Shown in pieces: positions 33,497 through 44,799 of a stretch of 64,000 nucleotides of DNA; positions within the stretch are counted from its first letter, which is position 1; every line of letters begins with the position of its first letter. A model generated the notes under the pieces. That model saw nothing but the letters and a program-made list of their open reading frames with translations, had not been told where the DNA came from and did no database searches. Both the position numbers and the translations under genes were made by a program. The stretch spans positions 1 to 64,000 of the forward strand of contig JABCPU010000241.1 of NCBI GenBank assembly GCA_016800925.1, in the 5' to 3' direction. The DNA is from Suillus spraguei. Taxonomy: Eukaryota > Basidiomycota > Agaricomycetes > Boletales > Suillaceae.

Positions 33497-34332
33497 CAAA
33501 AATCCTGAACAATCCGTCTTACTGTTTCTTCATCTTCTTCTTCTCCTTTGACTTCGGTTTGTCGGAGCGGAGTCTTCTTCTTTCTTTCAGGACAATTATA
33601 GAAGTGGTGTCCTGTCTTCTTGCATCCGAAGCATTGTCCCTTCTTCATGCATTCGGATCTCTCCGTATCGGAGATTCGATCTATGACCATTGCGTTGGAA
33701 TCATGGTTCGGAATGTACCGTGCATTTCCATAGTTCTTCTTCTTCTGTTGTGGAACATGACGTGTCCTCATGGCTTGAAGCCGATGATGAGCGTTGTCAA
33801 TGGCAACGCATTGCAGCACAACGTCTCTGAATATTTCGGAGACATCTCCCGTATTGAAAAGCTTTGTAAGGATACCCCAGTTAAGGCCGTCTTGGAAGAA
33901 CTGGATCTTCATCGCATTGTCGGTGATTTGAGCCTTGGCTGCAAGTGCCTCAAAGTTGGCGATATAGGTGTGGAGATCTCCAGTTCCTTGTTTGAGATCT
34001 CTGAGTCTAGTGAGCGCGGTTCCTTTGGTATCCACTGGTTCGAATGCTTCTCTGAAGCTCTTCATAAAATCTGCCATCGTCCCATAACCAACTTTTTGTC
34101 CGGAAGTGTCGGTAGATTGAGCGTGTTCAAGGAATTGTTCCTTCCAAGATTTGGCATTTCTTTCAGTCATAAAGGATGTTATGTAGATGATCTTCTGCTT
34201 GTCGGTAGTGTAAAGCTTTTCATTGATGTCAAAGTGCAAATTGCACGACTGGATAAACTCGCGAGAGTTATCATGATCTCCATCAAAACCAATCGGTTGA
34301 CCGATCTTGTATTCGAATTCTTTGGTCGACAT
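33496..34332 (-). CDS. Chromovirus Gag
   Basis: 278 aa, intact, ATG 34332 to TGA 33496-33498. Retrotrans-gag fold residues: ITSFMTERNAKSWKEQFLEH, FREAFEPVDTKGTALTRLRDL, TGDLHTYIANFEALAAKA. A basic linker follows, then one zinc knuckle CFGCKKTGHHFYNC near residue 235 and an acidic tail. The stop codon shares its A with the start of the protease frame (TGATG), which would allow termination-reinitiation for pol expression. The only open gene of the 5' half. Confidence 0.93.
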   Translation of the reverse strand: MSTKEFEYKIGQPIGFDGDHDNSREFIQSCNLHFDINEKLYTTDKQKIIYITSFMTERNAKSWKEQFLEHAQSTDTSGQKVGYGTMADFMKSFREAFEPVDTKGTALTRLRDLKQGTGDLHTYIANFEALAAKAQITDNAMKIQFFQDGLNWGILTKLFNTGDVSEIFRDVVLQCVAIDNAHHRLQAMRTRHVPQQKKKNYGNARYIPNHDSNAMVIDRISDTERSECMKKGQCFGCKKTGHHFYNCPERKKKTPLRQTEVKGEEEDEETVRRIVQDF

Positions 34333-34532
34333 GGTTGATGATTCTTCTGATGAGTTATACTTTCTCAGTGCCTACACGCGCTGTCTTGCTGTCCGTCAGG
34401 GCTTTTCTTCTGTCAGGGGGCTTCCTCTTGACAATACGCTCAGCGTACGCATATGCTAGTCTGCTGATCGGGGCGATCAGGGTTCAGGGTCGAAGACTGG
34501 ATAGTCGACGATCAAAATGGACTTTAATCTTT

Positions 34533-35006
34533 TGTTATGAACTGGGGTGGCGTCACCAGCGACAGTGAAAAGACACAGACGGTCTGCTGGGAGTTCTTAC
34601 AATGTCCAGAAGAGGACAAGGTGAAAGTACAAGGAACGCGTTCCGAGTACGGTCAAGGGTTCAGCCTCAAGGACAAGTCCGAGAGGTATCCGCGAGAATA
34701 GAGACTAAGACTAAGGAGTGCTTAGACTTAAAGACGATTCAAGACGACTTAGGTTGGAGACCTAAGCGAAGGAGATTCCAGGTAAAACCCAGTAAGATTA
34801 AAGTAAAGAATCTACTACAAGTACATCGTGCTTAAATAGGCCAATATGTGCGCACGGACCAAGAGAGGTGTGAAAATGTAAGTGCGTATCCAAAGAAGGA
34901 AGGCAACTATAGTACAAATGCGTTAAGCATATGAGTCGAAGTTATGTTATGTAATATACAAGGTAAATGAAGTAGAAAATGAATAGGGGCACGTACGACT
35001 GTAACA
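34533..35006 (-). repeat. 5' LTR of the chromovirus
   Basis: 474 bp, partner of 27365-27840. It carries the same opposite-strand ORF (34602-34835). The element's Gag start is 200 bp inside this LTR, leaving a short leader. Confidence 0.92.
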
Positions 35007-35104
35007 GCCTGCAGCTCAGGGACCAAGCGACCATTTAATATGTTGTCTGAAGATACTGTGGTGCCAAAGATCAGGAAAAATGCAGATGGTTCATGTCAAC
35101 ACAT

Positions 35105-36002
35105 TATAAAGATACAACCTAACCTGGGCTGTAGATAAACTACCTCCTAAGCTAGTATGTGAGTCTTGCACTCTGTCTAGTCTGCTTCACTTGCAAGGCA
35201 AGAGCATTCAACCCTAAAGGGGGATGCCTGTTAGTATAGTCAAGTTACTGTCAAACCAATGTGCCAATATGATGCTGTGGTCAGCGGTAAGTTGCCATGG
35301 TCAGCGATGATGCAGTCAGAACTAGTGTGACTGAAACAATGCTTGAAAATGTAGCATCAAGCGAGCAGTAATGTCAGTGGTAGCAGTAGGGTGTGAGCGG
35401 TGCAGAAGAAACAATAAAGAAGACTGCAGTACTTTCAGCAGTAAAGTAGCAGTGTGTGTGAAGTCAAGAGTCCAGTGGTAACGGTGAATGAACGATATCA
35501 ATTAACGAGCAATAAGGAAACTAAAGACTAAGTCTACTACTGGGTGGTTCCAGAGCTAGACACTAATCCTGACCTATAGTACAGTAAAAATGAGGTACTG
35601 TATCATGTGGGCTATGTGGTGCTTATATCCTATTTCATATGTACTTGGGATGCATTATGCAAGATCAGTAATACTCGAGTGCAGTAACTGCCAATATGTA
35701 AACATAGCATGAGGCAGCTGTGGCACAAGGCAACATGTAATAAGACTTGCTGTAGAATCAGTGGTAAGCAGTCATGTACAAACTATGCACCAAATGGAGG
35801 TATGTGGACAAGGCAAGTACATGGAAGGACATTGGTTTGTGGAACATGGTGCGGCAATCAGTATGGTGTGCGGTAAGTGTATGATGCTGCCGGTTCATGT
35901 GCTAAAGAAGCAAGATGGCCATAGATGAGTGAAGATTCCTATAGACATGAGACGTGTGCTAAAAGATAGAGTTTCAAGGCCAGCGCCAATATGTTCATTA
36001 CA
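35105..36002. mobile_element. LTR-like insertion, family C, copy 2
   Basis: 898 bp homologous to 20385-21234 in the same orientation. It starts TATAAAGATACAACC (TG end mutated) and ends GTTCATTACA. It sits in the DUF6532-type gene. No target duplication is visible. Confidence 0.6.
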
Positions 36003-36639
36003 GTGTGAAAGCCAGTGACTTTGATGAAATCTCAAAAGAGATTTTTATAACTGCCTGCTCTGTTTATCAGTATCTAGTCATCACACAGGCACCTTTTCCT
36101 GATTCTGTTGCAGCTGAGACAAAATTGGCAAAAGAGGCCTGGCACAAGGCATGTCAAATCAAAGGTGTTAATGTTAAACTAACCCTTTCAGCAGTTAATA
36201 TGGTAAGCACTCTGTTCTTAGTGCATTCCCAGTCTTATTTGTACAAAGCTCTCAAAATGCACATCACACATGCAAGGTGAACTCAAAACAAAGATGTGTT
36301 CACTCACTGGATCGTTTTATGGTTTCCAAGCAAGCAATTCTATGGAGGTGATAAGGAAAAACAGAGATCTTGCAGAGTCATTGAAAAGCAGTTTGGCCTT
36401 TGTTTTTAAGGTACATAGTCCACAGTCTATATAACTGAGTCCTGACATTGAGCAATAGGACTGGTCATTGAAGTTGGGGATCTACAAGATTGAATTGCTG
36501 CAAGAGGGTATCAATCTCATGTGGTTCATGAACCGAACTGATGAGGGCATTGTGTACCACAAATACTTCAACCCCATGCCTGTCATATTAGGTTCTTTTG
36601 TGTGCTGTATAGCTGCTGGTGGTAACTGGATGCTCCAAT

Positions 36640-36755
36640 GTTCTTTTGTATGCTATATAGCTACTGGTAGCTGCCTGTAGTAGCACTCTGACAAACTACA
36701 GTAGCACTCTGACAAACTACAGTAGCACCTGGTAGCTACTACGGGATTCTACACT
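36640..36755 (+). repeat. Short tandem repeat AGTAGCACTCTGACAAACTAC
   Basis: Two and a half copies of a 21-bp unit, preceded by two diverged TTCTTTTGTRTGCTRTATAGCT units near 36595 and 36640. Confidence 0.75.
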
Positions 36756-36839
36756 GACTACATAGAGGACACTTGACGATGGGGCTACTTGCGCTACCCT
36801 GACTATGTAGTACTATGTAGTCACCTGGTTTTTTCCTGA

Positions 36840-37075
36840 TGACTAGCTTTGCAAATTTCATACTATGTGCCACATGGAAAGAAATGATGGGAGCTAAAGA
36901 TAAATCAAAGATCCACCAAAATGAAGTGAAATTATAAAGATCTATGAAGATCTAGATGGATTATCATTGAATGCACATTGCAGAGGATCAACAGGAAGTT
37001 TGAAACATGACTTTAAATTGGGTTGTGTACTGTTGTGTATCATCATTCATGAGCTGTGAGAAATAAATCATGCTA
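36840..37075 (+). repeat. Dispersed repeat, copy 2
   Basis: Homologue of 10245-10490. Several CG sites of that copy are TG or CA here. It abuts the outer end of the left inverted-repeat arm. Confidence 0.6.
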
Positions 37076-37119
37076 TTAAACAACAACGACATTTCAGAAT
37101 CAAGCATCCCTTACAGCTA

Positions 37120-37177
37120 TTGGTGACAGAAATGGAGCTGGGCGGGAATCCAAGGTTGAAGCACTGATTGGTTGATC
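37120..37177 (-). repeat. Outer end of the left inverted-repeat arm, cut off by the hAT insertion
   Basis: GGTGACAGAAATGGAGCTGG and GGCGGGAATCCAAGGTTGAAG match the reverse complement of 47640-47700. The sequence continues at 42780 after removal of 37178-42771 and one copy of GGTTGATC. Confidence 0.8.
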
Positions 37178-37714
37178 TAGTGCTGCCACAGTCCAGTTCT
37201 GAACCTGAACCTTTCCGAACTGGACACATGGTCCGGTCCAAGGTTTGGCCAAGACTCAGAACTGAACCTTTCCAGAGGTTCGGGGTTTGGGCTGGTAGTG
37301 AATAGGTTTGAACCCATTTGAACCTCTTTTTTGTAGGCTTCACACTTTTTTAAAAAATATGTAAGTATTTACTAGGTGTCTATATTGGGTGACTATCCAT
37401 AGGCTCAAATAATGTGGAATAAACGAGAATAAAATAAAATAAACCATTTAAGGAAGTTGTGCCACGATGCCACTGTTCGTTTGGAAAGAATTTGCAAAAC
37501 ATTATTTTCTTGACCCTCTTATAAACTCTAAATCTGTAAGGAGGGGCCCCCTTACAGATTAATCCGACAGATTATATCTGTTTTAGGCCATTTTGGGCCA
37601 CTAACTCCACTGACTAATCCACAACTTAGGTTTCTTGCCTCACTCGTCTTGAGCTTTGGCAGTCATTGCCTCATCATCATCAGTGAATTCATGAGTCCTC
37701 GATTTTGTAGTCAT

Positions 37715-38483
37715 TGTTAAGACTGTACTCAAGGGTAGAGAGGTCCGAAGGGCTTTGGCCTCAGTTCGTACACTATGCCCCTTTCTCGAGTAATGCCCCT
37801 TATTTCAGGGAGGAGTTATTCGTCCAAAGACCCAGAAGGAGTTGCGTGATGGATCCGGGTGTCCAAAGGTGTCGGATATGATACGTCCGAAGGTTATTCG
37901 GAACGTAAGGAGAGGACGGAGATTAAGGCTAGTTTCAGAACGAGTTCCTAACTAGAAACTAATGGAGATGGACTATCCAAAGATAGAGTCGGAGGTGTAG
38001 ACTATAGGAATCAATCCTAAGTCTCGGAAGGTGACTTAAAGCAGAGAGTGGCTTAAGTCCGGAGGAGGCAGAATGAGTAGAATCTAAGATGATATTCGAA
38101 CTAAGGTTCTACGGAGATCTACAAGTGGTTTATATACTGTAAGTATCTAAGATGGATAATCAGCAAGTCCGGGACCGAGGGCTATGTACAAAGTGTAGCG
38201 GAAGTCTATTAGTTAATGCACAGCAGATCAGTAAGCATGAATCGGAAATGAACACAGGAAACGGATCAGTAACACAGGACGGAAATATAAACAGCCGGAG
38301 TACCGGTAGCAGGAGAAATGACGAAAGGAGATAGACGCAGATGTACACAAGGGAGTTAAGGTGCGAGAAGTGAGTACATTCGGATGGGTGGTCCGGACAA
38401 GATCTGTGGACCGGACGGATATGGAAACGATTGGATCTGGACGGATATGGTCGGATCTGAGATTAGAAGTATGGTATATGACA
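37715..38483 (-). mobile_element. Solo LTR, second family, target duplication GTCAT
   Basis: 769 bp, inverted relative to 15645-16412, with GTCAT on both sides (37710-37714 and 38484-38488). Inserted in the hAT-like element, so younger than it. Confidence 0.92.
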
Positions 38484-38989
38484 GTCATGGGAAGTATAGG
38501 ATGATATCATTATGCTACAGCTGAATATGGCTATGTATATGCCAATAAATATTAGTTTTTGGTACATAGCCATGATCCTCTGAAAATTCATTCTACCATC
38601 AGGAGTTCACGACAAGATCACAACAGTGCGCCGTTACAGCAATCAATGTGCAATAGCATCATTAAGTCACACTTCTTGACTTATGTCATATTTCATCATT
38701 TATTTTTTGAACTATCAACTGATATAAGACTTTATCGTGGAAAGCGCCATTGGCATTTTTAACCTAATTTGGATTCCTATGAGAGTGTCCGACAAGGTCA
38801 TAAATTTGCGCCATCACAACTGACAAGGTACGATAGTGTATTTAGGTACCGTTTGTTGAGCAATATCATATTCCCTCATTTATATTTGACTTACAAAGCT
38901 ATATACATTGGTTCAAATATTGCGTGAATTACAATGGTATCTAAGGTCATGCACATGACTAATCCCAAATCATGTGAGCAGCACAAGTG

Positions 38990-40490
38990 GTTGAAATTGA
39001 TTTGTCATTATTTGTTCCATGTTTGCGCAGGACAGAAAAATTCACGCAAGTCTCTTTCAACTTCATTTCACTGCTACTAATTGATGAATCCACCATGCGT
39101 TGTGCCTTTGGCACAGGAAGCAAAAGGAGTGCAAAGCACTCCTTTTGCTCCCTGGCCAAGGCTTCATCCTAATAATTCTGTTTGCCCAAGGCACAGGAAG
39201 GCAAAAAGAGTGCTTTGCACTCTTTTTGGCTTTCTGGCCTTGGCTTCATCCTAATGATTATCTTCAATAATGATAATAGGTTTTGAAATAAATTATAACT
39301 TTGACAAATATTTTGACAGAAGTAAAAGTACCACATCACCATCTTTGTGAGTTTATATTGCTCATCTCATCCTCATGTCATTGCATTTGATTTTGATTTT
39401 TTTAAATTATTCACTGCAAACTATTAACTTGAATAAATCTTTTGTGTCAAGTTTTAATAGGGGGCAACAGTATTAAGGTGTCACATGACAAAATCATGCA
39501 AGTGTAAGGACTCATATGATATGTTGCACATCTCCCATCTCCCATCTCCCATCTTGTGTCTCCTGTCTTGTGTTCCCCATCTTGTGTCCCCTATCTTGTG
39601 TCTCCCATCTTGTGTCCCCTGTCTTGTGTCTCCTCTTGTGTCTCCTGTCTTATGTCTGCTCTTGTTTCTCCCATCTCCTGTCTCCCATCTTGTGTCTCCT
39701 GTCTCCCATCTCCTGTCTCCTGTCTTGTGTCTCCTGTCTCCCGTCTTGTGTCTCCCATCTCCCATCTTGTGTCTCCCATCTCCCATGCCTTCATTCTCCC
39801 CTCCCCATGCTCTTCTGTCCCCCATCTCTCCATCCTAATGATCATAGCAGCTTTTGAAACAAATAACATGATTTTTCAAATGACAAAGTTCAACACCTCC
39901 AGCCTGCTGGCAACTTCCAACCTGGTATTGGTGCCTGATGGAGTAGCTTGTCATAGGTATCAACCTGTTCCTGACAACTTGACCATGCCTTTTGATGGTG
40001 CCACCACTCCTTCCAGCCCCTGATGAGTTCCTCCTGTTTTTACCTATCAGCTACCTTCTGCAATCACAGTCATTTTTGGCTTGCCCTCCTGTTTTGCTTT
40101 GCACTCCTTTGCACTCCTTTTTGCCTTCACTTTTGCCTTCACTCTCCCTTTTGGCTCCCTGGCCTCGGCTCCATCCTAATAATTTGGTTTTACCCCAGCT
40201 TCAGACAACCCATGTAGCGCTGCACATGACAAAACCACGCAACACACAATGGGACAACAGTGTATTGAATCAGCACTCGAAAAAACCATGCGAGAAATTA
40301 AGCGAGCTAACTGAAAGCCACATGGCCCTTAGCGACGTACGCGGTGCAAGCGACCTATGCAAAACCACACGAGCTGGCAAGCTAATTCCCACATGTTCCC
40401 CCTTTCTTCTTAGATTTGTCATTATTTGTTCATTGTTTGTGCAGGACAGAAAATTTCATGCAAGTTCCTTTCAACTTTGTTTCACTGCTA
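38990..40490 (+). repeat. Direct repeats inside the hAT-like element
   Basis: 39000-39075 and 40410-40490 share TTGTCATTATTTGTTC and G(C/T)GCAGGACAGAAAA, then TTTCAACTT. Between them, 39105-39165 and 39185-39245 are two diverged copies of a segment with GGCACAGGAAG, GAGTGC and its inverse GCACTC, and CTTGGCTTCATCCTAAT. Confidence 0.65.
39530..39835 (+). repeat. Minisatellite TCTCCYRTCTTGTGTC
   Basis: About twenty imperfect copies of an 8-16 bp unit (CTCCCATC, TTGTGTCTCC). All six frames stay mostly open, so the overlapping ORFs here are not genes. Confidence 0.9.
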
Positions 40491-40499
40491 CTACCACCA

Positions 40500-40905
40500 C
40501 CCTCTCAAACTCAGTGTCTTTCCTTGTGGTTCCTCCCTTGTCTCTCGTGGTGGTCCCTCCCTGGCCTTTTGGATTTCCTCGTGGTCCCCCCTGGTCCTTC
40601 GTGGTTGGATTTCCTGGTGGTTCCTCCCTGGCCTTTCCTCGTGGTTCCTCCCTGGCCCTTCATGGTGGTCCTTCTTTGGCATTTTCCCTGGCCTTTTGGA
40701 TTTCCTCATGGTTCCCCCCTGGACTTTTGTGGTTGTATTTTCTCGTGGTTCCTCCCTGGCCCGCTGTGGTGGTTCCTCCCTGGCCTTTCCTCGCGGTTCC
40801 TCCCTGGCCCTTTGTGGTGGTCCCTCTTTGGCATTTCCTCGCGGTTCCTTGCTGGCTCTTCCTCATGGTCCCATCCTGGCTCTTCCTTCTGGCCATTCAC
40901 TCTCC
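40500..40905 (+). repeat. Minisatellite CTCGTGGTTCCTCCCTGGCC
   Basis: Roughly sixteen imperfect copies of a 20-30 bp unit. The long overlapping ORFs on both strands are composition artefacts. Confidence 0.9.
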
Positions 40906-43071
40906 ACTATCTTTCCATGTCTTTTTTGTATATCATGTAATTACATATGTATTTTAATATGAATAAAATTGATTTTTATCGAATTTTTTCACAAAATGAG
41001 TGCTAAGAAACAATGAGTGGTGACAATCTGGTGTTTTTGGTAGTTCTGTTTAACTTATTCCAGGTAGTATCATTCTGACAGATACCATAAAAATTTCACG
41101 CATAGATAAAGCTTTGCAAAGCTATATAATATCAGGTCAATTTTTTGGTGCTTCAGAGTCATGAACCTCCCTTTCATTATGGCATTATTAATTAATCTAG
41201 CTCAATGTTCAACTTTTGTCATGCCTTCACTTCAAGTGTGAGTTTGAATAAGATTGGGCCCTTCTCTCAATCATAAAATTTTATATGATAATGAGTGATG
41301 CGTCTTTTCTCTATAAGGCCAAACATAACAATGTGATTGTCGATAGCAGAATTATGCTAGTTCTTGTGATTGTGTACTATGTATTGTTATTTATTGCTAT
41401 CTACTTTCCTCACAAGTTCACTGATGATAATGTCTTCAAATATACGAATTTTAACTGTGGTCTGATACCTGCGCTCCCTAGTGAAAATACTACTGAAGTT
41501 TTAAGATTTGTAACAGCAGAACTGTGCAGTCACGTATCACTGCAACCGGCCAGGCCATGAGTCAAGCAATGCCAACCTCAATCTGCTTGTATCTGTCCAG
41601 TAACAAGCACCATCCATCTTTCAAGCTTCAGTGAAGTTTTTTCTTCTTGTTAATTGCTTTGATGTACATGTGTGTGCTAATGTATTACTGCAACCACTAC
41701 AGGGTCTTTTTCGCTATCTATGACTCAGAGCTTCGAGAATTGCCTTGGCAACCAGCGTGGCTACTAACATTCTTGCATCTTCTTCATCATTGAGAAATGC
41801 CATCTCTTCTGCATTGTTCACCAGAGCATACTGTAGTAGTAGATCCATCAGAGTTCTTACTGAAAAAATACTTGGAAAATACACATTGCTTTATTCCACA
41901 TGCATTACGGTTTAGTTTTCTATACACATTATCTTTTGCAAATGAGTTTCAAAGTCCGTTATAAGATATTCCGCATTATTTAGCCTACAGATAGTCACCC
42001 ATTGTCGCATCAAAATGTAACATTGATTGCAGAAATCCGAATGTGCTTACAAATATTTGGGCCACTGCTGTGGCTTCCAAATAGTAAGTGCGCATCAAAC
42101 TACACTTACTACTAGTATGGACAGCCAGACCACCATGCTCTATTTCCAATGCTTCCACTTCTCAGAACCTTCCTGCACTCTTTTGGACTTGTCTGAACTC
42201 ACATGGACTTGTCCATATCCGTCTGGACTTGTCTGTGCTTGCCTACCCTCATTTAGACTTACATAGACTCGTCTGTATTCATCTGCTTGCCTGCACTCGT
42301 TTGAACTTGCCTGAGCTTATCTGCTTGTGTCTGCTCTTGCCTGTACCTCCGCTCCTCTCATTCTGGCGCCTTCAGGTGTCGTTCGCATATGTTCAAGCCA
42401 CGTCAGCATTTGCTGACGTGCGCTGGGCATATGCATTAAGCACTGGCAAAGGGCTCCCTCTGTCGTCCCATACTCGTCTGAGCCACGTCAGCAGTTGCTG
42501 ATGTGCACTGGGCATTTGTGCATGGCATTCATGGTGTTGGGAATGGCATGATGGAGCTCTCATGGTCTTGAGAGACCTCTGCAACAAAATAGGCAGCCCA
42601 TCATCTGCAAGCTTAGTCGAACCTGGTTCGAACGCGAACCGGACCTCCCGAACGGGTTCAGAGACGTTCGGTCCAGTGTTCGAACAAATGGCTAAACCGA
42701 ACCATAGGTTCGGTTTGGCGTTCGAAAAATTTGCCACAAGAGCCGGACCGAACCGGACTTCGGCAGCACTAGGTTGATCAGAACCGCTGAAGTTAGTGTC
42801 AGCACCGAATTCCTCCAGCGTCCGTCGTCGACGGTAGCAACAACTCAACACGACTACAATATGGGCGTAATTTGTTAGAGGTGCCAGTTGGTGGCACAAC
42901 CGTGACTCTGACTCAAGCGATTCCCGAACACTCGGACATCCCACAGAAAGTCACAAACATCTTTGGCATACATCACGACTGCAAGCTAATCATACAGACA
43001 CTCTCCAACAGACGGGTCTGAGCAACTGCAGCTGGCAGTTGCTACTGAGGTCTCCTTGCATTTCGAAACAC

Positions 43072-43691
43072 CTAATTCGCCGGGCAGAAGTTCCAGTACT
43101 GCGAGTTACCCTTCTCGGGAGCCGGCCCGACATAGATCTGGAGCGACGCCCGTCATAAATAAAGCCAAAAAAGGTCAGCAATGAAAACAAACCCAGGACC
43201 AGTTTCCGTCGTCTTTGAGATAGGCCACCTCGTTTACGTCCTGTGGATGGATACTATGGATCAAGGTCACAAGTGAGTTCTCGATGCAATTGGGACCAAA
43301 GACTGCACTTACGTAAAGTTCACGTTGTCCTCACTGGACAACTGGAGGATCTGGGGCTCCGTCTTGCCTACGACTTTGTGGTCCTGCGATTTCACGCTAT
43401 CAGCAATCTCGCATCTGTCAACATCAAACAGACCAACCTGTGGGTCCAGCGTAAGGTACAAGTCTGTCTTGGTGTCTTTGAGAGTCGCAAGGTGCAGAAC
43501 CTTGTCCAAGACATCGACATCAAACTACGGGCGGGAATTAGCACGAGAAGAACATCGCTGCAATAATGCACGCGTACTGTATCAGGAACGTCGTGGCCGA
43601 CGAACTCATTGTTTCCTGACATGACGATGTACCGGTTTGAATACTGGACATTGTTGATGTTGTAAAGTCCGGAGTCGATCATGGTGCTCAT
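43072..43691 (-). CDS. Beta-trefoil (lectin / mycocypin-like) protein
   Basis: Four exons, 43578-43691, 43313-43524, 43193-43253 and 43072-43137, give 150 aa. The N-terminus S-G-L-Y-N-I-N-N-V-Q-Y-S-N-R-Y is the hallmark start of agaric beta-trefoil lectins and of the mycocypin and cospin-type protease inhibitors. Later blocks are LYLTLDPQVGLFDVDRC, NEVAYLKDDGNWSWIYVGP and the C-terminal YWNFCPAN. No signal peptide, so cytosolic as in most fruit-body lectins. A TATA box lies 92 bp upstream. Such proteins bind sugars or proteases and act in defence; which applies here cannot be told. The gene is open throughout; its inverted twin at 46726 is not. Confidence 0.75.
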
Positions 43692-43782
43692 GGTTGATTG
43701 AAGATTCTGTGAGTATTGATTGAGAGAAGGTTGTTGATGGAAACTGAAGAAACTGACTGCAGCTCGAGGATAGGCTGCGACC

Positions 43783-43788
43783 TTTATA
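43783..43788 (-). promoter_or_regulatory. TATA box of the left beta-trefoil gene
   Basis: TATAAA read on the minus strand, 92 bp before ATG 43691, conserved at 46629-46634 in the other arm. Confidence 0.6.
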
Positions 43789-44799
43789 CCTGGTTGACTC
43801 GGAAAGTTCCATTACTAGCCTCAGGCCAAAGTCAGCATCACGCTCTGTTTGAGTCTGGTCTTGGGATTACGTTTCGGGCTCATGGGGGTGAGTCGAATGC
43901 TTCCAAATCACTGTAGGACCGCTGCACGTGCCACTGACATACATTATTGACCTAATCATTCCTCGGGTCGCGTCCGGTTTAAATATTGTTCTCGTACATT
44001 CCCCTGCCCCGCCGCATCCCCATTTCAAACAATTGGAGCAGTACTAGAAGCAGCGTGACCAAACTGATTAATGATTCCCCATTATCCGTCCGAAAATTCT
44101 CGGTTCCCAAAAGTTGCGTCACTTCAGGGTACGAGCATCGAGCCCAGCCTCGTGATGGCGTTAGTCCCAACAGCTATTCGTTCGCTAACGCGGCGTCTCC
44201 TCCCTCCAAATACTGTGCCCGCGGGCCGCTGCTCACTCCTCTGAATATCCATGTACGTTCCGAGTCAGTTCAACCTCTTCGTTCGACAAAATTCATTTCC
44301 CTTCGTGCGTTCCAGATTCTAACTTATCCAATCACCCGCTGTTTACACCTCTCTCGAATCACAATCACGCCCTGAGTCATATCGCCGCATCACGCTCTGG
44401 CCTCTACTCATTCACTCCTTCATCGATCATGTGAACGCTTTTACACTGCCGCCTATCTTGATCAAAATCCAAGTTGTATTATCATAAGTAGCATTCAGGG
44501 GTGCAATGAATCTTCCATTCAAACTGTCGTTGACCTGAAGGCTGGATCCGAACGACACCAAGTATTTACGGTAAATTCATTTGCCTATTTTCACTGTGAT
44601 TCCATACCAGATATGATCCAAACAGCATAAACCGGCCAGAGTCGTAGGTGCCCCGTTGCTGTTCCGAAATAGATCGAAGCTTCCGAAAACAGAGTACTTA
44701 CGTGCAACTCATCATTACTCTTAACTAGCGCTGATACATGCTAGCCAGGTTTCCTCGAGGCTTGTTGTTCTTGCCGTTGATTCGTTGATCCTGAATTTC

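Larger units (their letters stand above)
27365..35006 (-). mobile_element. Ty3/gypsy chromovirus with an extra 3' ORF
   Basis: 7.6 kb, coding on the minus strand. The 5' LTR is 34533-35006 and the 3' LTR 27365-27840, about 95 percent alike, ends TGTTAC...TAACA. Order: gag 33496-34332, protease-RT-RNaseH-integrase-chromodomain 29398-33496 (broken), then ORF3 27874-29343 (intact). A short purine run (ACGGGGGTAA) touches the 3' LTR. No standard tRNA primer site was recognised next to the 5' LTR. The outer 5-bp flanks differ (ACTCC on the left, GCCTG on the right), so no target duplication is preserved. Confidence 0.95.
26780..36590 (+). pseudogene. DUF6532-type gene split by two insertions
   Basis: The 3' half at 36003-36590 reads VKASDFDEISKEIF, the exon-intron pattern HMQGELKTKM...GSFYGFQ, AFVFK, and, after an intron, DWSLKLGIYKIELLQEGIN, then MWFMNRTDEGIVYH and FNPMPV. 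I recognise this as the DUF6532 domain common in agarics. Upstream exons are likely at 26780-26920, 26962-27064 and 27121-27364. The gypsy element (27365-35006) and the LTR-like repeat (35105-36002) separate the parts. The short piece between them (35007-35104) still reads N-M-L-S-E-D-T-V-V-P-K-I-R-K. Stops at 27274 and elsewhere show it is dead. Confidence 0.5.
37178..42771. mobile_element. Non-autonomous hAT-like element, 5.6 kb, 8-bp target duplication
   Basis: Ends TAGTGCTGCC and GGCAGCACTA are perfect 10-bp inverted repeats. GGTTGATC flanks both sides (37170-37177 and 42772-42779). Both subterminal regions are dense in GAACC, CGGACC and GGTTCGG words (37190-37310, 42620-42765), as in hAT elements. 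An empty site (GGTCGATC) is visible in the right inverted-repeat arm near 47640. No hAT transposase ORF is present. The cargo is a solo LTR, minisatellites, duplicated short segments and AT-rich filler. Confidence 0.85.
42780..44403 (-). repeat. Left arm of the large inverted repeat
   Basis: Matches the reverse complement of 46010-47640. The inner 400 bp (43986-44375 against 46038-46427) is essentially identical; the gene-bearing outer part is lower, with many differences in exon 2. It carries a beta-trefoil gene and its promoter. Confidence 0.92.

Noticed and set aside
39530..39835. Repeat array as a CRISPR
   Set aside because: Eukaryotic context, units vary in length, and there are no unique spacers.
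39481..40957. Several 100-320 aa ORFs on both strands
   Set aside because: Low-complexity translations of two minisatellites; no family features.
43986..44375. 129-aa ORF identical in both palindrome arms (also 46038-46427)
   Set aside because: It begins with TTG, lies upstream of the beta-trefoil promoters, and identity reflects DNA duplication, not protein conservation.
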